Shown here piece after piece: positions 1-10,623 of a stretch of DNA of 20,000 nucleotides (positions are counted from its first letter, which is position 1; every line of letters starts with the position of its first letter). The notes below the pieces were generated by a model. The model was not told where the DNA came from and made no database searches. It saw only the letters and a program-made list of their open reading frames with translations. Source of the DNA: Takakia lepidozioides. Its lineage: Eukaryota > Streptophyta > Takakiopsida > Takakiales > Takakiaceae. A program made the position numbers and the translations under genes. The DNA is taken from contig JAKLZA010000306.1 of the NCBI GenBank assembly GCA_030704615.1, positions 1 through 20,000 of the forward strand. Direction: 5' to 3'.

Positions 1-292
1 AGTAACCCCGAGAACGGTGCAAGCCCGTTGGTGACCAAAAACTAGTGAGTAAGCGAGCGAGCCGGAAAGCGACCAAAGAGTGGGGAGCTCTTCCGGACTG
101 CCATCTACCAAAGGGAATTCTCCTAGTCCCAAATAGGTGGAGGGTTTAGAGGGAGGCGGAAGGGGACCGTTATGTCCCGGTGAGCAGCCGAAACTCCAAG
201 TTGGCCCGGCGGCCAGGTTGGGAGTCAGGCGCGCGCATCAAAGCGAGTAACTATGACTTGAAGGGGAGTTTACCGAACTGAGGTGTGCGACA
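1..292 (+). repeat. 3' part of the 5' LTR (U5 side)
   Basis: This sequence ends in CA at 291-292, two bases before a tRNA-iMet primer-binding site, as expected for the end of a 5' LTR. It contains short hairpins: AACGG/CCGTT at 13-29, CCGGAA/TTCCGG at 62-96, GGGAC/GTCCC at 163-178 and TGGCC/GGCCA at 202-215. I could not find a matching copy downstream of the polypurine tract by eye. The assignment therefore rests on the PBS position and not on an LTR pair. Confidence 0.6.
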
Positions 293-294
293 CT

Positions 295-306
295 TGGTAT
301 CAGAGC
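295..306 (+). other. Primer-binding site for initiator-Met tRNA
   Basis: The sequence TGGTATCAGAGC is the complement of the 3' end of plant-type initiator methionine tRNA and is the usual minus-strand primer site of plant Ty1/copia and many Ty3/gypsy elements. It lies two bases after the LTR end CA and 41 bases before the likely gag start. Confidence 0.85.
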
Positions 307-347
307 TTAGAGTTCAGTACGCGATCGTCCTTGGGATTGGCCTCATC

Positions 348-1427
348 ATGGGGTCGGGCAAGCCGAAGCGAAAGCGGAACGGCCCAAAAGATGATGATCC
401 CGTTGAGCCCGATGGGGGCGACGTGTCACCGAGGCGGCCGTTTGAGGAAGCGATTAATGTTTCCGAAAACGAGGCCGCTCAAGAGCGGGAGGAATCCGAG
501 GAGTCGGAGCCCGAGGAATCTTTGAGAGCTCCGACAAACCAAGAGATGCCTCCCATGCCGGCAGCCTTTTGGGAAGGGTTGTTGGCGCAGTTTGGCGGGA
601 CGTTGAAAGACGTGTTGAAGGCGGCTAATGCCACTTCCACCAAGGCAAAGTTTAAGGTGAAGCCTAAGGAACCCGGCACCTTCGAGGGCGTTCGAAACCG
701 GAAGGCACTCAACACCTGGCTCCTGGAGCTAGAGGAGTACTTCCGGGCGGCCAAGTTGAGTGACGAGGATCGGGTGGAAGTGGCTCCCACCTATTTGAGG
801 GGCTATGCTCAACAATGGTGGCAGAAACGCCTTCACGACCGAGGCCCAAGCCCGGAAACCTTGAACTGGAGTGAGTTCAAGGAATTGATGAAGAGACAGT
901 TTGTGCCCCTCAACGCGTCCTGGCTTGCCCGGGACAAGATGAGGAATTTGAAGCAAACAGATGACATTCGGGGGTATGTCCAGGCTTTCAATGTGCTGTT
1001 GCTCGAAGTCGCGGACATGGCAGAACCAGAAATGGTCTTCAACTTTGTGGCGGGACTGGCCCCATGGGCTAGGCGGAAGTTGGAGGAGAAGCCACCCAAG
1101 ACTTTGAACGAGGCAATTGAGAGAGCTGAATGTTTCTCGGATGTCCCTAGGGGTGAGAGACAAGGCCGTACGGAGCTGAACCACAAGAAGACCCGGCGGG
1201 AAGGTGACTCCTCCCGACCGGAAAAGAAGTGGGATAGGCCACGCGGCGAAAATGGCACGTGGAAATCGAAGGGAGGTCCTTCACACGTCAAGGCGGCACC
1301 CGGTGCTTCGAAAGGAAAAGCGGGTGGACGACTTATGGCGGACAGAAGGCGACCTTTGATGGAGTGTGTTTCAATTGCGGGGAGCCCGGGCACATGGCCA
1401 AGAAGTGCACGAAGCCCCGGCAATTGA
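348..1427 (+). CDS. gag: Retrotransposon Gag (capsid/nucleocapsid) polyprotein
   Basis: Gag packages the element RNA in cytoplasmic particles. I prefer the ATG at 348 (protein starts [10 protein letters not shown]), because the frame upstream of it overlaps the primer-binding site. A charged, disordered N-terminus (to about residue 70) is followed by a retrotransposon gag domain with the family's typical features: [12 protein letters not shown], then YAQQWW, and [15 protein letters not shown] basic region follows. The CCHC knuckle expected at the end of Gag is not in this frame. It appears in the -1 frame at 1367-1408, so the last roughly 30 residues here are probably frameshifted nonsense. 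The change could be a one-base deletion, for instance near the A-run at 1316-1319, or a -1 recoding site, but I see no canonical slippery heptamer. Confidence 0.85.
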   Translation: MGSGKPKRKRNGPKDDDPVEPDGGDVSPRRPFEEAINVSENEAAQEREESEESEPEESLRAPTNQEMPPMPAAFWEGLLAQFGGTLKDVLKAANATSTKAKFKVKPKEPGTFEGVRNRKALNTWLLELEEYFRAAKLSDEDRVEVAPTYLRGYAQQWWQKRLHDRGPSPETLNWSEFKELMKRQFVPLNASWLARDKMRNLKQTDDIRGYVQAFNVLLLEVADMAEPEMVFNFVAGLAPWARRKLEEKPPKTLNEAIERAECFSDVPRGERQGRTELNHKKTRREGDSSRPEKKWDRPRGENGTWKSKGGPSHVKAAPGASKGKAGGRLMADRRRPLMECVSIAGSPGTWPRSARSPGN

Positions 1428-4081
1428 ACATGACTCGGGCGACCACGGAGCTGTCGGAAGATACCATCAGTCGCTTGGTGGAAGCGGTGGTCGCCAGGAC
1501 TTGCAAGGTAGGCAAATTTTCTTGTGAGTTGTATCAGGAAACTGGCGCCTTACGAAAAGGGAGTCAGTTATTGTTCGTGGATGGGATAATATCCGGAACT
1601 AATGTGTCGTTGTTGGTGGACACAGGAGCGTCGCACTCCTTCATGACGCCGGCGGCGGCGCGAAAGTTGGGACTCCCGACAAGTGACGTGGGGGCCTCTA
1701 TTGAGGTGCGCTCTGCCAAAGGAGAACCTCAGTTGGCGACAAGGTTGGCGTTTGATGTTCCTCTTCAACTGGGGAGTTGGGAGGGACGTGAGAACTTCAC
1801 TATCTGCGAGATCGATGGAGTGGATCTCATTTTGGGAATGACCTTTTTGAGCAAATCCGGAGCGGTCATAGATGGCCGCAAGAGAGTAGTCACGCTGCCA
1901 TGTGGGAATGGTGGCGAGGTTTTACGAGTGTCGGAAACGCCCAAATCCGTGGGAGGGCGAATAAACCTTCTATCAGCAAAGGAGTGGGCCGTGGAGGAGA
2001 CACACGAGTCCCAGTTTTTGCTTTACATTAGAGAAGTGAAAAGAGAAGGCGATGGGGAGCCGAGCCCAGATTGGATCAAGGGGATTTTGGAGAAATACCA
2101 GGATGTGATGCCGGAGGATTTACCAAGCGGCTTGCCACCGCGAAGAGGAGTTGACCACAAAATTGAGGTGATACCGGGATCGGAACCGCCTGCCAAGGCG
2201 CCCTACCGGTTGAGCCACAAAGAGTTGGTCGAGCTGAAGACTCAGCTCAAAGATCTAATGTCAAAGGGGTACATCCGGCCGAGTAAGTCACCTTACGGAG
2301 CCCCGGTGCTATTTGCAGACAAGAAGGATGGGACGCTGCGGATGTGTGTCGATTACAGGGCTCTGAATAAGGTGACTATCAAAAACCGGTACCCTTTGCC
2401 AAGGATCGACGACCTCTTCGATCGGTTGGCAGGAGCGAAGTATTTCAGCCGGATCGACTTGCGCTCCGGCTATCACCAAATTCGGGTGGCGGAAGGAGAT
2501 GAGGAGAAGACCGCGTGCAGGACAAGGTATGGTTCATATGAGTTCTTGGTGATGCCTTTTGGGCTCACCAATGCACCAGCGACATTTAGCACGCTGATGA
2601 ACAGCCTTTTTCAGGAGTGGTTGGATGACTTTGTGATCGTGTACATCGACGACATCTTGGTGTACTCGAAAACAAAGGAGGAGCACCTCAAAAGGGTGTT
2701 CCAAAAATTGCGAGAAGGGAAGCTGTATGCCAAAGCTTCAAAGTGCGAATTCGGGGTCACAAAAGTGGAGTTCTTGGGGCACGTGATTACACAGGATGGG
2801 ATCAAAATGGATGACAGAAAGGTGAGGGCGATCTTGGACTGGGAGCCTCCGACTTCGGTCCCGGGAGTGCGATCCTTCCTAGGACTCGCCTCCTATTACC
2901 GGAAGTATGTGAGAAATTTCGCCAAGATCGCGGGGCCGCTGTCGGACCTTCTGTGTAAATCCAAAGTCTGGGTATGGAACACATTTTGTGGCCAAGCTTT
3001 TGCTGAATTGAAGCAGCGGATGACGGAAGCTCCAGTCTTAAAAATCCCGGAGTTCGATCGTCCGTTTGAGATTCATACAGATGCATCGGACTTCGCAATT
3101 GGGGGTGTACTTATGCAAGATGGACGTCCAGTGGCTTACGAAAGTAAGAAACTGAATGAAGTGGAGCGACGGTGGCCGACGCACGAAAAAGAGATGAAGG
3201 CGGTGGTACATTGCCTTGAACTCTGGCGCCACTATGTTGGTTCCAACCCAGTGAAGGTGTTCACGGACAATGTCACGGTGAAGTATTTTGCCACGCAGCC
3301 CAAGTTGTCCCCAAAACAACTTAGGTGGCAAGATACTTTGGCAGTGTTCGACGTGGATATCCAGTACAAACCGGGACGGGACAATGTGGTGGCCGATGCT
3401 TTAAGTAGAAAGCAACAGCTCTTGTTGGTGTACAAGGGCGAGACGGCGCTCCAAAGGAAGATCCGGAAGGCTTGCCGGAAGGATGAGCTGGCAAAGTGCG
3501 TGATGCAGAACTTGAGAATGGGGGTTAAATCGCAGTTCCACTTGCAAAACGGACTGCTCCGGTATAAGCAAAAACGTCTCTATGTGGCAAAGGGAGGGAT
3601 TAGGGATAGTCTCTTGAGAGAATGCCATGATAGCCCGCTTGCGGGCCACGGTGGAGCCAAGCGCACTGCGGCACTCTTGAAGAAAGAGTATTTCTGGCCC
3701 AAACTGAGGGAGGAGGCAGAGGAGTATGTAAAGACATGCACCACATGCCAACAAAACCGGAGCGAGTATAAAAAGCAAGCGGGGCTGTTACAACCCTTGC
3801 CGATTCCAGAGGGGACTTGGGAAAGCGTCTCGATGGATTTCATGACTGCTATGCCGCTGTCAAAAGGATTCGATGCAATCATGGTGGTGGTAGATAGGTT
3901 CAGTAAAATGGCCCATTTCATCCCCACCAAGGAGACGGCAACTGCGCAGGAGACAGGGCGACTTTACTTCGCCCACGTCTTAAAGCATCATGGAGTCCCG
4001 AAGGATATTGTCTCGGACCGCGACCCAAAGTTTACGAGTAAATTCTGGAGAGCACTTTGGAAGAAGATGGGACGAGGCTGA
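1259..4081 (+). CDS. pol: Pol polyprotein, first part: CCHC knuckle, protease, RT, RNase H, integrase N-half (frameshifted)
   Basis: This is an open frame of 940 codons; the meaningful part starts near 1340. Domains by residue: CCHC zinc knuckle 37-50 ([14 protein letters not shown]); aspartic protease with DTGAS at 121-125 and LILGMTFL at 190-197; reverse transcriptase about 315-510 with YIDD at 462-465; RNase H about 603-717 with candidate acidic residues D608, E643, D670 and D713; integrase HHCC finger at H790, H797, C827 and C830; integrase catalytic D860 and D920. All key residues of the visible domains are present. The frame ends prematurely at 4079-4081, inside the integrase core and before its catalytic glutamate, which continues in the -1 frame. 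The product therefore cannot be a complete integrase without correction or recoding. Confidence 0.9.
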   Translation: MEIEGRSFTRQGGTRCFERKSGWTTYGGQKATFDGVCFNCGEPGHMAKKCTKPRQLNMTRATTELSEDTISRLVEAVVARTCKVGKFSCELYQETGALRKGSQLLFVDGIISGTNVSLLVDTGASHSFMTPAAARKLGLPTSDVGASIEVRSAKGEPQLATRLAFDVPLQLGSWEGRENFTICEIDGVDLILGMTFLSKSGAVIDGRKRVVTLPCGNGGEVLRVSETPKSVGGRINLLSAKEWAVEETHESQFLLYIREVKREGDGEPSPDWIKGILEKYQDVMPEDLPSGLPPRRGVDHKIEVIPGSEPPAKAPYRLSHKELVELKTQLKDLMSKGYIRPSKSPYGAPVLFADKKDGTLRMCVDYRALNKVTIKNRYPLPRIDDLFDRLAGAKYFSRIDLRSGYHQIRVAEGDEEKTACRTRYGSYEFLVMPFGLTNAPATFSTLMNSLFQEWLDDFVIVYIDDILVYSKTKEEHLKRVFQKLREGKLYAKASKCEFGVTKVEFLGHVITQDGIKMDDRKVRAILDWEPPTSVPGVRSFLGLASYYRKYVRNFAKIAGPLSDLLCKSKVWVWNTFCGQAFAELKQRMTEAPVLKIPEFDRPFEIHTDASDFAIGGVLMQDGRPVAYESKKLNEVERRWPTHEKEMKAVVHCLELWRHYVGSNPVKVFTDNVTVKYFATQPKLSPKQLRWQDTLAVFDVDIQYKPGRDNVVADALSRKQQLLLVYKGETALQRKIRKACRKDELAKCVMQNLRMGVKSQFHLQNGLLRYKQKRLYVAKGGIRDSLLRECHDSPLAGHGGAKRTAALLKKEYFWPKLREEAEEYVKTCTTCQQNRSEYKKQAGLLQPLPIPEGTWESVSMDFMTAMPLSKGFDAIMVVVDRFSKMAHFIPTKETATAQETGRLYFAHVLKHHGVPKDIVSDRDPKFTSKFWRALWKKMGRG

Positions 4082-4899
4082 AGATGAGCACCGCCTTCCG
4101 ACCTACGACGGACGGCCAAACGGAAAGAGTGAATTCCGTAGTGAAGCAATTCTTGCGGAATTACGTGTCGGCAGACCAATCAGACTGGATGGAACACTTA
4201 GACGCGGCAGAGTTCTGTTATAATAACACAGAACACTCCGCGACGGGAGTTTCCCCTTTTGTGTTGGTCTATGGAAAAGCACCTCTGGTGCCGACAAGTT
4301 GGGCCGCCCAGGACGTTGAGGAACCGGCAGTAGCGGCGGTACTGGAAGAACGCGAGCGTTTGTTGAAGCTCGCAAAGTACAACATTGCCAAAGCTAGGAA
4401 ACGGTATGAAAGGCAGGCGAATCGGAAGCGGAGGGAAGTGAAGTTTGAGGCAGGCACAGAGGTCTGGTTGAACATCAAGAATTTTCGACTACCTCCGGAA
4501 ATGAGTCCGAAGTTCGTACCTCCGTATGCGGGTCCCTTTCGCATTCGGAGGGTTATGAATGAGGATGTGTATGAATTGGAGCTGCCAGCAAACAGCAAGG
4601 TGCACCCAGTATTCCATGTCTCCCTTTTGAAGCCTTACTTCAAAGATGAAGCACGTCCGAATCGGCAGCAAGTGTTGCGTCCGCCACCTATGCTGTTGGA
4701 TCATGAAAATGAACCCGAGTACGAGGTGGAGGCAATACTTAAGTCGAGGAGGTTCAAGAACCGAGAAACGGAGTATCTCGTCAAATGGAAGGGCTATCAT
4801 CTTGTGGAGGCATCTTGGGTGCGTGCCTCAGAAATGGGAAACGCATCCGAGGCAGTTGCAGCGTTCGAAGGGCGACCTCAAAAGCGGAAGAAGCGTTGA
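4057..4899 (+). CDS. pol: Pol polyprotein, second part: integrase C-half and chromodomain (separated by a -1 frame change)
   Basis: This frame continues the integrase from about 4071. The third catalytic residue is E23 in QTERVN. Counted across the break, 35 residues separate it from the preceding Asp, the D-35-E spacing of retroviral-type integrases. A GPY/F module follows at about 155-200 ([10 protein letters not shown] ... HVSLLKPYF). A chromodomain sits at about 221-270 (EYEVEAIL, then EYLVKWKGY, then SWV). A basic tail ends in RPQKRKKR. Chromodomains target integration to particular chromatin marks. The break fits loss of a single base within ATGGGACGAGG at about 4068-4078. The ATG at 4057 is only where this frame opens and is not a natural start. 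Confidence 0.9.
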   Translation: MEEDGTRLKMSTAFRPTTDGQTERVNSVVKQFLRNYVSADQSDWMEHLDAAEFCYNNTEHSATGVSPFVLVYGKAPLVPTSWAAQDVEEPAVAAVLEERERLLKLAKYNIAKARKRYERQANRKRREVKFEAGTEVWLNIKNFRLPPEMSPKFVPPYAGPFRIRRVMNEDVYELELPANSKVHPVFHVSLLKPYFKDEARPNRQQVLRPPPMLLDHENEPEYEVEAILKSRRFKNRETEYLVKWKGYHLVEASWVRASEMGNASEAVAAFEGRPQKRKKR

Positions 4900-4920
4900 T
4901 GGGGACATCAACCTTGGAGC

Positions 4921-4933
4921 GTGGGGGAGGAAA
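4921..4933 (+). other. Polypurine tract
   Basis: GTGGGGGAGGAAA follows the pol stop by 21 bases and is immediately followed by TG (4934), the expected first bases of a 3' LTR. It is the likely plus-strand primer. Confidence 0.65.
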
Positions 4934-5930
4934 TGCATGCTTAGCCCGGTTTAGCTAGCTCAGGAATCCGATTGCAAAAACTTGTATTGTACAAAAATTT
5001 GTGATAAAGGAAATGGGTTCCAAATATTGTGCGTCCTATTGTGTTTGGAATGGTGATGCATGGTGTGGTTGGCTGGTGTGTAGAATGCATGCTAGCTTAC
5101 AAAAGTGGGAGAGGTAAATTGGGTTAATCGTGTGTTTGCGCAGTGCCGAAATCGGGTGACTCCCATCCAAGGGGCAAGGAAACTTGCGCCTTATTTGGGA
5201 GTTCAAGTGCTAGTGCGCACCTGGCGCGTGCGCGTACTATAACTGCGCTACCGAGGGGGTTGCCTTGTAGTGCGGGCTAACGCGGAAGCTACGTGCTTCC
5301 GTTCACGTACTATAATCGTGTAGCCTCGGGACGAAGTCGTAGTGCGGCTTCGGCGTGTTCCCGTACCTCAGGCCAGCATTCCAAGGCGGACCCAATTGTA
5401 GTGATTGGGGCGCACGGTTGGTTCAAGGTTATCTTCCTAGTCAAAGAGGGTTCCAGGTGAACCCTTGCTCAAGGTGATGCCAAAAGCGGCATCATGAGCG
5501 ATCGCAAGCAATGTTGTTGCAGTAAGGCGATTCGATCCTCGGGGAGGATCGTTCCTTGGCCTTGAAGTAGGCCAAGAAGAGTGCACTGGGAGGAGCTGGA
5601 GAGGCTCCACCCTTGGCCGGGACTTGGAGGAAAACGGCCGAACTAGCTAGTGGAGAGTGGAGTCAAGTGTGGGGTTTGGTTCTTTGCCATGGGACGCCAT
5701 GGTACGGAAACAAACTCCTTGATGTGGGACGCCACAACTTGGATGTTCGTTTCTACAAAATGGACAAGTCGATGAGGGCATCGACTCCCTGTTGGTAGGG
5801 GTGTGTGTCGCGGCCCTTTGCCTTGAGGGCAGGGGGTCGGGACACATGAGGGGCTGCCCCTGTGGTGGGGGCAGCGGCAGCGATAGGTATGGGGGGCTGA
5901 AGCACCCTTGAGTGCCCAAGGCACTCAAGG
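4934..5930 (+). repeat. Putative 3' LTR region, hairpin-rich, truncated or rearranged
   Basis: The region starts TGCATGCTTAGC right after the polypurine tract. No long ORF with recognisable protein features is present. It is packed with short perfect or near-perfect stems. Examples are ACTCCCA/TGGGAGT (5159-5202), GGAAGC/GCTTCC (5284-5300), CCCAAT/ATTGGG (5391-5409), AGGGTTC/GAACCCT (5447-5465), TGATGCC/GGCATCA (5475-5494), CGATCCTC/GAGGATCG (5533-5551), CTTGGCCT/AGGCCAAG (5555-5576), GCTGCCCC/GGGGCAGC (5853-5875) and CCTTGAGTGCC/GGCACTCAAGG (5906-5930). The right boundary is not defined, because no copy of window positions 1-292 could be found here. Confidence 0.45.
5211..5366 (+). promoter_or_regulatory. 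Three imperfect LTR modules with TATA-like boxes
   Basis: TAGTGCG begins at 5211, 5268 and 5340. Each copy is followed by a short hairpin and then CGTAC, at 5233, 5306 and 5362. In the first two modules CGTAC extends to CGTACTATAA, a TATA-like box 73 bp apart. Repeated promoter modules are common in LTR U3 regions. The promoter role is inferred, and the third module has lost the TATAA part. Confidence 0.4.
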
Positions 5931-5969
5931 AGGCGGAGGCGCTCACTAGGTGGAGGAGGTTTACTATTT

Positions 5970-6030
5970 CATGAGCAGAAACCATGAGCCATGAGCCATG
6001 AGCCGCATGAGCCGCATGAGCGGTGAGCCG
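5970..6030 (+). repeat. Short tandem repeat, CATGAGC(C/CG) units
   Basis: Repeated CATGAGC motifs in units of 7-9 bp follow one another at the downstream edge of the putative LTR. Two further inverted copies (GCTCATG) lie at 6189-6195 and 6209-6215. Confidence 0.7.
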
Positions 6031-6051
6031 AAGTCTAAGATACGCGGATTT

Positions 6052-6195
6052 CATGAGCGGACTCCTCCAAATTTGGAAATGCGGCAGATTAAACAAGTAT
6101 TAAAATAATAGTTTTTTATTTGACCTTGCCGTTTTTGGACGTTCCAGATCATGTAATGCGGCGAAGATATGTCGTCAGTAACAAGTCCGCTCATG
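6052..6195. repeat. Small inverted repeat with 12-bp perfect arms (possible MITE-like remnant)
   Basis: CATGAGCGGACT at 6052-6063 is the exact reverse complement of AGTCCGCTCATG at 6184-6195, enclosing about 120 bp of AT-richer DNA. The arms resemble the neighbouring CATGAGC repeat, so this may only be a rearranged part of that tract. I see no clear target-site duplication. Confidence 0.35.
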
Positions 6196-6823
6196 GTTTT
6201 ATAGATCCGCTCATGGAAATAAGTGACCGTGCAACGGGAAATCCAGTATACCACTGCAAAAGGACGTCGCATACTGGCCTGTATAGAGGATTCCGCGGTT
6301 TTACATGCCTTAACATTGGAATGAAGCTGACCCTTTTGCCGCGATTGAACCAATGGAGTCTGCACCAATACAGTCTGCAGTACTTCACAATTCTGTCTTC
6401 TTCGGGTATTCGGCGGGAAAGGTTTGCAACTGAACTGGGAAATAGGGTGCCGCATTAGGGTTCGCACGTGCGAAATTTCGGAGCGGGTTGGTGTTGGCGA
6501 AGGCCGCCTCTGGGGGTACCTACGACGATACTTGGAAATTCGGCGCCGCATTTCCTTGTCGGAGGTCGAATGGGGAGAGCAAGTTTTCGGAAAGCAGAAA
6601 AACATGAACCCTCCAACATACAAAAATACATGCACGTGGAAACAAGTGAACGATATAGTAATATCTTAGTTCGATCAAAACAGGTTACTGGTAGGCAAGA
6701 CATATGTCGGACCTTTGTGTGGCCAGAGTCTGAGGTACTGGCAGCAGTACAGTTCTACTATCCGATGGGCGTACCATTGTATGTGGACCGCAAGCCAAGC
6801 TCACTGGTCCCCTGGATCCATAT
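6064..6823. other. Non-coding interval with decayed copies of the palindromic repeat
   Basis: I see no convincing gene; the open frames here lack recognisable features. Half copies of the palindrome found elsewhere in the window lie at 6075-6086 (GGAAATGCGGCA), 6155-6163 (AATGCGGCG) and 6446-6456 (GGTGCCGCATT). One nearly full copy with a single mismatch is at 6534-6555. The 3' flank of the minus-strand transposase gene falls within this interval. Confidence 0.55.
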
Positions 6824-9800
6824 TCAGAAGAGTGTGAACCTCCTGGGGCTCAACCCTGGTGCATGTATGAAGTGATGAGTTGTGGAATTACAACGGAGTC
6901 TCTTTAGGTACACGTAGTACAAATGCTTGCAAGGGCAGTATGATGCCCCCTTGTTCGCCATGATCTGGAAGTCGGTGCAATTGCAGGTGGGTAATTCTGA
7001 AATGGTGATGGTGTACACCTCATTGCGAACAGCTGAGCCCGCCGTGGCCATCTGATACACACGCCCGAATCCTGGTGGGGGCACTTCTGTCGAGCTCTGG
7101 ATTGTACAGTTCATCCGAAGTGCATTCCCCATCCTTGTCTCGTTCACTTTTGAGGGAGGTCGCCGCCTCTTCGGTTTCCCCCAACGGTGTGTAGGATGCT
7201 TAGAGCTGTCGTGTCCCATTGTTCTTGCTCTCACAGGGGTCGGTGGTGGAGGCTGTGGAAGCGGAAATGGTTGTCTGGGCACGTCAGTGCGCTGCACCAT
7301 CCGAAATCCTGCGGCGGTAAGGGCGTCGGCCTCAACCTGACTCAGATCGCAGCCTGGTTCCACCGGCCACACCGGGGGAGCCTCTGGCATTGTCTGTATG
7401 CCGTACTTGGGCTTTCCATACACGCAAGTCATAATGTCGTGCCTGCAGAACCAGAACTGGGTGGTTGTCGCCTCCGCAAACTTTGCATGGACAAATCTTC
7501 CTGTAAAAGTAGGAGCAGGGACAGCCCCATCTGGATTCCTCCTTATCATCTCTAAACAACGTTGCCGTGTATCCACACGAATTGCGGAACACCTTCCTCG
7601 AAACGACGGCTTTGTGCGAGCAATTCTCCACTGTGAGGCAGACACAGTCGTCTCCACAATGGCTTGGCCATACTGCATAACAGCGGGCGGAATGTGGGGC
7701 AAGGGAGCGGTGGGAATTTGTTGCACGAAATCCCCGGTTGAAGGCGACGGCGATCTGGAATTTCTTGGGCTTCCACTGCTGGAAGACACATTGTGCGGCA
7801 ACATGACGGGACCTCGAGGTGCTGTCCGAATGTTCCTGTCGGATCTCCAGGAATCCTCTTCGCACCCGGGTTCCTCTTCAATCCTCCGCCTGACAGGGCG
7901 AGTCCGGACGTCCCCCTCTAGGTGTTCACCTCTGCGGTGCAGAGGCGTCCCTTTGATCTTCTCTCGCAATGCTGTCGCCCATTTCACTGGATTCTTGGAC
8001 CTCGAAGCTGTTCGTACCAACAATTCCTCCCTGTCCGGCCCAAAGCCCCATTGTTTGCCGCTCAGGAACTTGTAGTACGTGGCTTGCTGCATGATTGCTC
8101 TGTCGATGTCCTCCGTTGTGGCCGTCACTACGTCCACCAGATGTGCGGCAGAAGACGCTCGCCAGGAGGAGTGGACCGATTCTGCCATATTCGTGTTCGG
8201 CATGTCCGTGTCGGAATCCAAGCACCGCTCCTAGAAGGACACAAACAACGGTGAGGGACCAATCGAAATGTCCGTAACAGAAAGACAAATGAACGAAAAT
8301 GACAGCAGCCTACCTCCCGCATGTACTGTCCGAACTGTCGATACCGAAAATGCCACCACCCCAACCAGCTGTGCAATGCTCCCAGATTGGTTGTCTCCAC
8401 TGCACCTGACGTGTTCCACCAAGCCTCGATGATAGCAAACTTAACCTCCGCGTCATCAAATGTGGGTGCATCCTTCCACGCCGTACAAAGGACACGGTGT
8501 TCAGCCTGGAATGAGCTAGCAACAAATTTGGTAGTGTAGTGGGATAGACTCTGCATCCAATGGAATCCACAGGATCTCTCTTTCCCCTCCATTGGAACAT
8601 TGGGGTCCTCACCGTACACACGCCGCACCGCTGCCCAGTTGGCCTGAGCGTTGTCTGCCATGAATCCCCTGAAATTGGGCTCTGGCAATCCCGCCCTTGC
8701 CATCTGCTGGTTTATGCCCTCCCACAGATGCATCTCGGACTGTGTGTCCTCCCCTTTCATCTCGCAGATTGCAATCGTCATGAGCCTCTTGGAGTGATAG
8801 TCATAAACATGCGCACCCATAGTCACCCACTGATGGTTTGTAATTCGCTTGATGTGATCAAACATCACCCAAGCATTCGACAAGTTTCCAGTTGTCATGC
8901 GAGTGACCAAGTCGACTCCACTCCCAGGCCCACACGTCGACATTTTGAAAATGTAACAACGATCGGATTCGCTGCCTTGCCCTGGAAACCTGCTACCTTG
9001 GATGTAGTCATATCCAGTCATTCGTTTCACCTCCAGGATTGAGTACATGTCCGACCCCCTGCCGAACTCCTGCTTGCAAGATACGATGTGATTCCGCACA
9101 TTCGGACTACAAACGTGCGAGACGGACTCCAAGAGGTCACGCATCTCGTCTTCGGTCAAGGGCTCTCGGTCGGAACCATCTTCAGACATGATTTTGCCAA
9201 GAGCAATCTTGTGGGCTGCCTTCAGCTGAATCTGCTTTGGTCTGGCTCCGGGGCTCAATTTCACCTCCTCTTTTATGATGTCGTGTGCTTCCTGCACAGC
9301 CTCACGCATGTTGCCTCTCGCCAAGGGGTGGCAGTGGACCCCAACGTGTATGCAAGCTCTAGTCAAGTCCGGGAGCAAATGGATAACGTAATATTGCTTG
9401 GCTCTGCACATGGACATGCACGTCGGTGGTTCTTTGCAATGTGCACACTTGAAAGAACCCGCAGGAGCTTGGCTGGAGACAATGAATGGATGATGCGTTG
9501 TGCCAGTCCAATCCGTCTCGTTTCTCCGCCCTCCTTTGGAGAGAAAGTGGAAGCAGGTGGGATTGAGGCACCTCAGCTTCCCCGCACAGAGGACATATCG
9601 TACACGAACACCATCAGCAATTTTCGTGCTACTGGTCTTCGTCACACACCAGGGGTGTCCGTCATGCTTTCGATCCATGTCTGTTAACATCCCGGAGGCT
9701 TTCTTTGACGAAGAAACAGGTGGAAACTCGAAGATGACATTGCCATCGACTTCGGGAGGCAGAAAAGTTACCTTTCTGACTGGGAATTTGGCATAGTCGA

Positions 9801-10623
9801 GAGCAGCCAGCTCGGAGCGAGAACCATCGAGGTGATGTTGTCGTAGGAGCTGCACAATGGACCGGGTTGGAGTTATGCTCGAGGGCACATGCGTAGCACC
9901 TACAGAGACGTCCATGCCGGATTTGAACGACCGTGTGGAGGACATGGGTACCTCAATGCAATCATCTTCCTCGTCGGAAATGTCGAATACGTCCACACGA
10001 GAAGCTATGGAGGGTCTTGACGGTCCAGGTCGGGAATGATTATCGTTGCATACCTCTCTGTTGGCAGTGGCCGCCTGTCGGTTTCCGGACTCCTTTGTGG
10101 ATGGTGTGGGCAGCGACTGATTCGGAAAGGGAATGGGCATTCCCACAGCTCGGTACAGGATGGTGTCTGACGGGGGAACGTGCCATTCGATTCCGCAACC
10201 TCCGTCGTTACCTAGCACGACAATGGTCTCGTCAACCTGTCCAGGAACATCCTTCCTTTCTTCTTCCAAATAAACTGTGCCCGGTTTGAGCTTGAATTTG
10301 GAACAAAGGTAAGTTTCAGTCACTCTGCAAAGTCCTCCCTCGTTTGGGATCCAGGCTCTCCCAAGTTGCGGAGGACAGCAAACTATAGCGTAGGAATTCG
10401 GAGCCATCGAACACCGCACGGAGTTGGCAAGTGCGAGGTTCAGTATAGCGACAGACCAAGGCTCACAGGCACCATCTAAGTGGATCTGCGGAGTCCATCG
10501 ACGATTGGAAGTCGCACATTGAAGTGGAAAGTATTGTTTCAAGCTACATGCATGAAGGTGGGAGGTTTGATTCCATAGCCAGTGAGTAGGACAATGATGG
10601 CCGATTCGGCGACGAAATAACAT
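6824..10623 (-). CDS. Mutator-like (MULE) transposase with SWIM zinc finger, two exons
   Basis: Exon 1 runs 10623-8314 and exon 2 runs 8230-6824. The 83-nt GT-AG intron is in phase 0, giving 1238 codons from the first ATG. The ATG at 10407 (MAPNSYAIVCC), giving 1166 residues, is an equally good start. Numbered from the first ATG: acidic patch 214-224 (DISDEEDDC); Cys-rich, probably zinc-binding region about 326-431; transposase core with candidate D608, D657 (FMADNAQANW), the MULE-typical C685-x2-H688, and E787 (NMAESVHSSW) just after the intron; Pro/Arg-rich linker; SWIM finger C1186-x-C1188 ... C1204-x-H1206. MULE transposases act in the nucleus to cut and move DNA, and domesticated relatives (FAR1/FHY3) are transcription factors. 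No stop or frameshift interrupts the frame, unlike the neighbouring genes. Whether it is mobile or domesticated is undecided, since I found no terminal inverted repeats. Confidence 0.82.
8231..8313 (-). other. Intron of the MULE transposase gene (83 nt, phase 0)
   Basis: Read on the minus strand, the donor is GGGAG|GTAGGC and the acceptor CCTTCTAG|GAGCGG. Splicing joins the two long frames exactly, both in phase 0, placing the catalytic-glutamate motif 16 residues after the junction. Confidence 0.8.

Larger units (their letters stand above)
1..4940 (+). mobile_element. Ty3/gypsy chromovirus LTR retrotransposon, frameshifted copy
   Basis: In order the element shows an LTR tail, a primer-binding site, gag with a CCHC knuckle, aspartic protease, reverse transcriptase, RNase H, integrase and a C-terminal chromodomain, then a purine tract. 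RT-RNaseH-integrase order is diagnostic of Ty3/gypsy (Metaviridae), and the chromodomain after integrase places it among chromoviruses, which are common in plants and green algae. The copy is broken: the frame changes between gag and the knuckle (about 1300-1345) and inside the integrase (about 4071). The left end lies outside the window. The right LTR is incomplete or rearranged, so no target-site duplication can be defined. Confidence 0.93.

Noticed and set aside
1300-1345. Programmed -1 frameshift between gag and pol
   Set aside because: No canonical slippery heptamer in the right phase is visible, and the same copy has a clear one-base loss in integrase, so mutation is the simpler explanation. 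It is kept open only as a comparison test.
5940-5985. Weak similarity (TAGGTGGAGG, GAGCAG) to positions 130-190 of the 5' LTR tail
   Set aside because: The matches are short and the distances between them differ, so chance is likely.
6120-6669. Small plus-strand ORFs after the retrotransposon
   Set aside because: They have no domain, no supporting splice structure and overlap decayed palindrome copies.
7187-9796. Plus-strand ORFs of up to 225 codons opposite the transposase gene
   Set aside because: They are antisense shadows of a minus-strand frame with clear motifs; none shows a recognisable domain.
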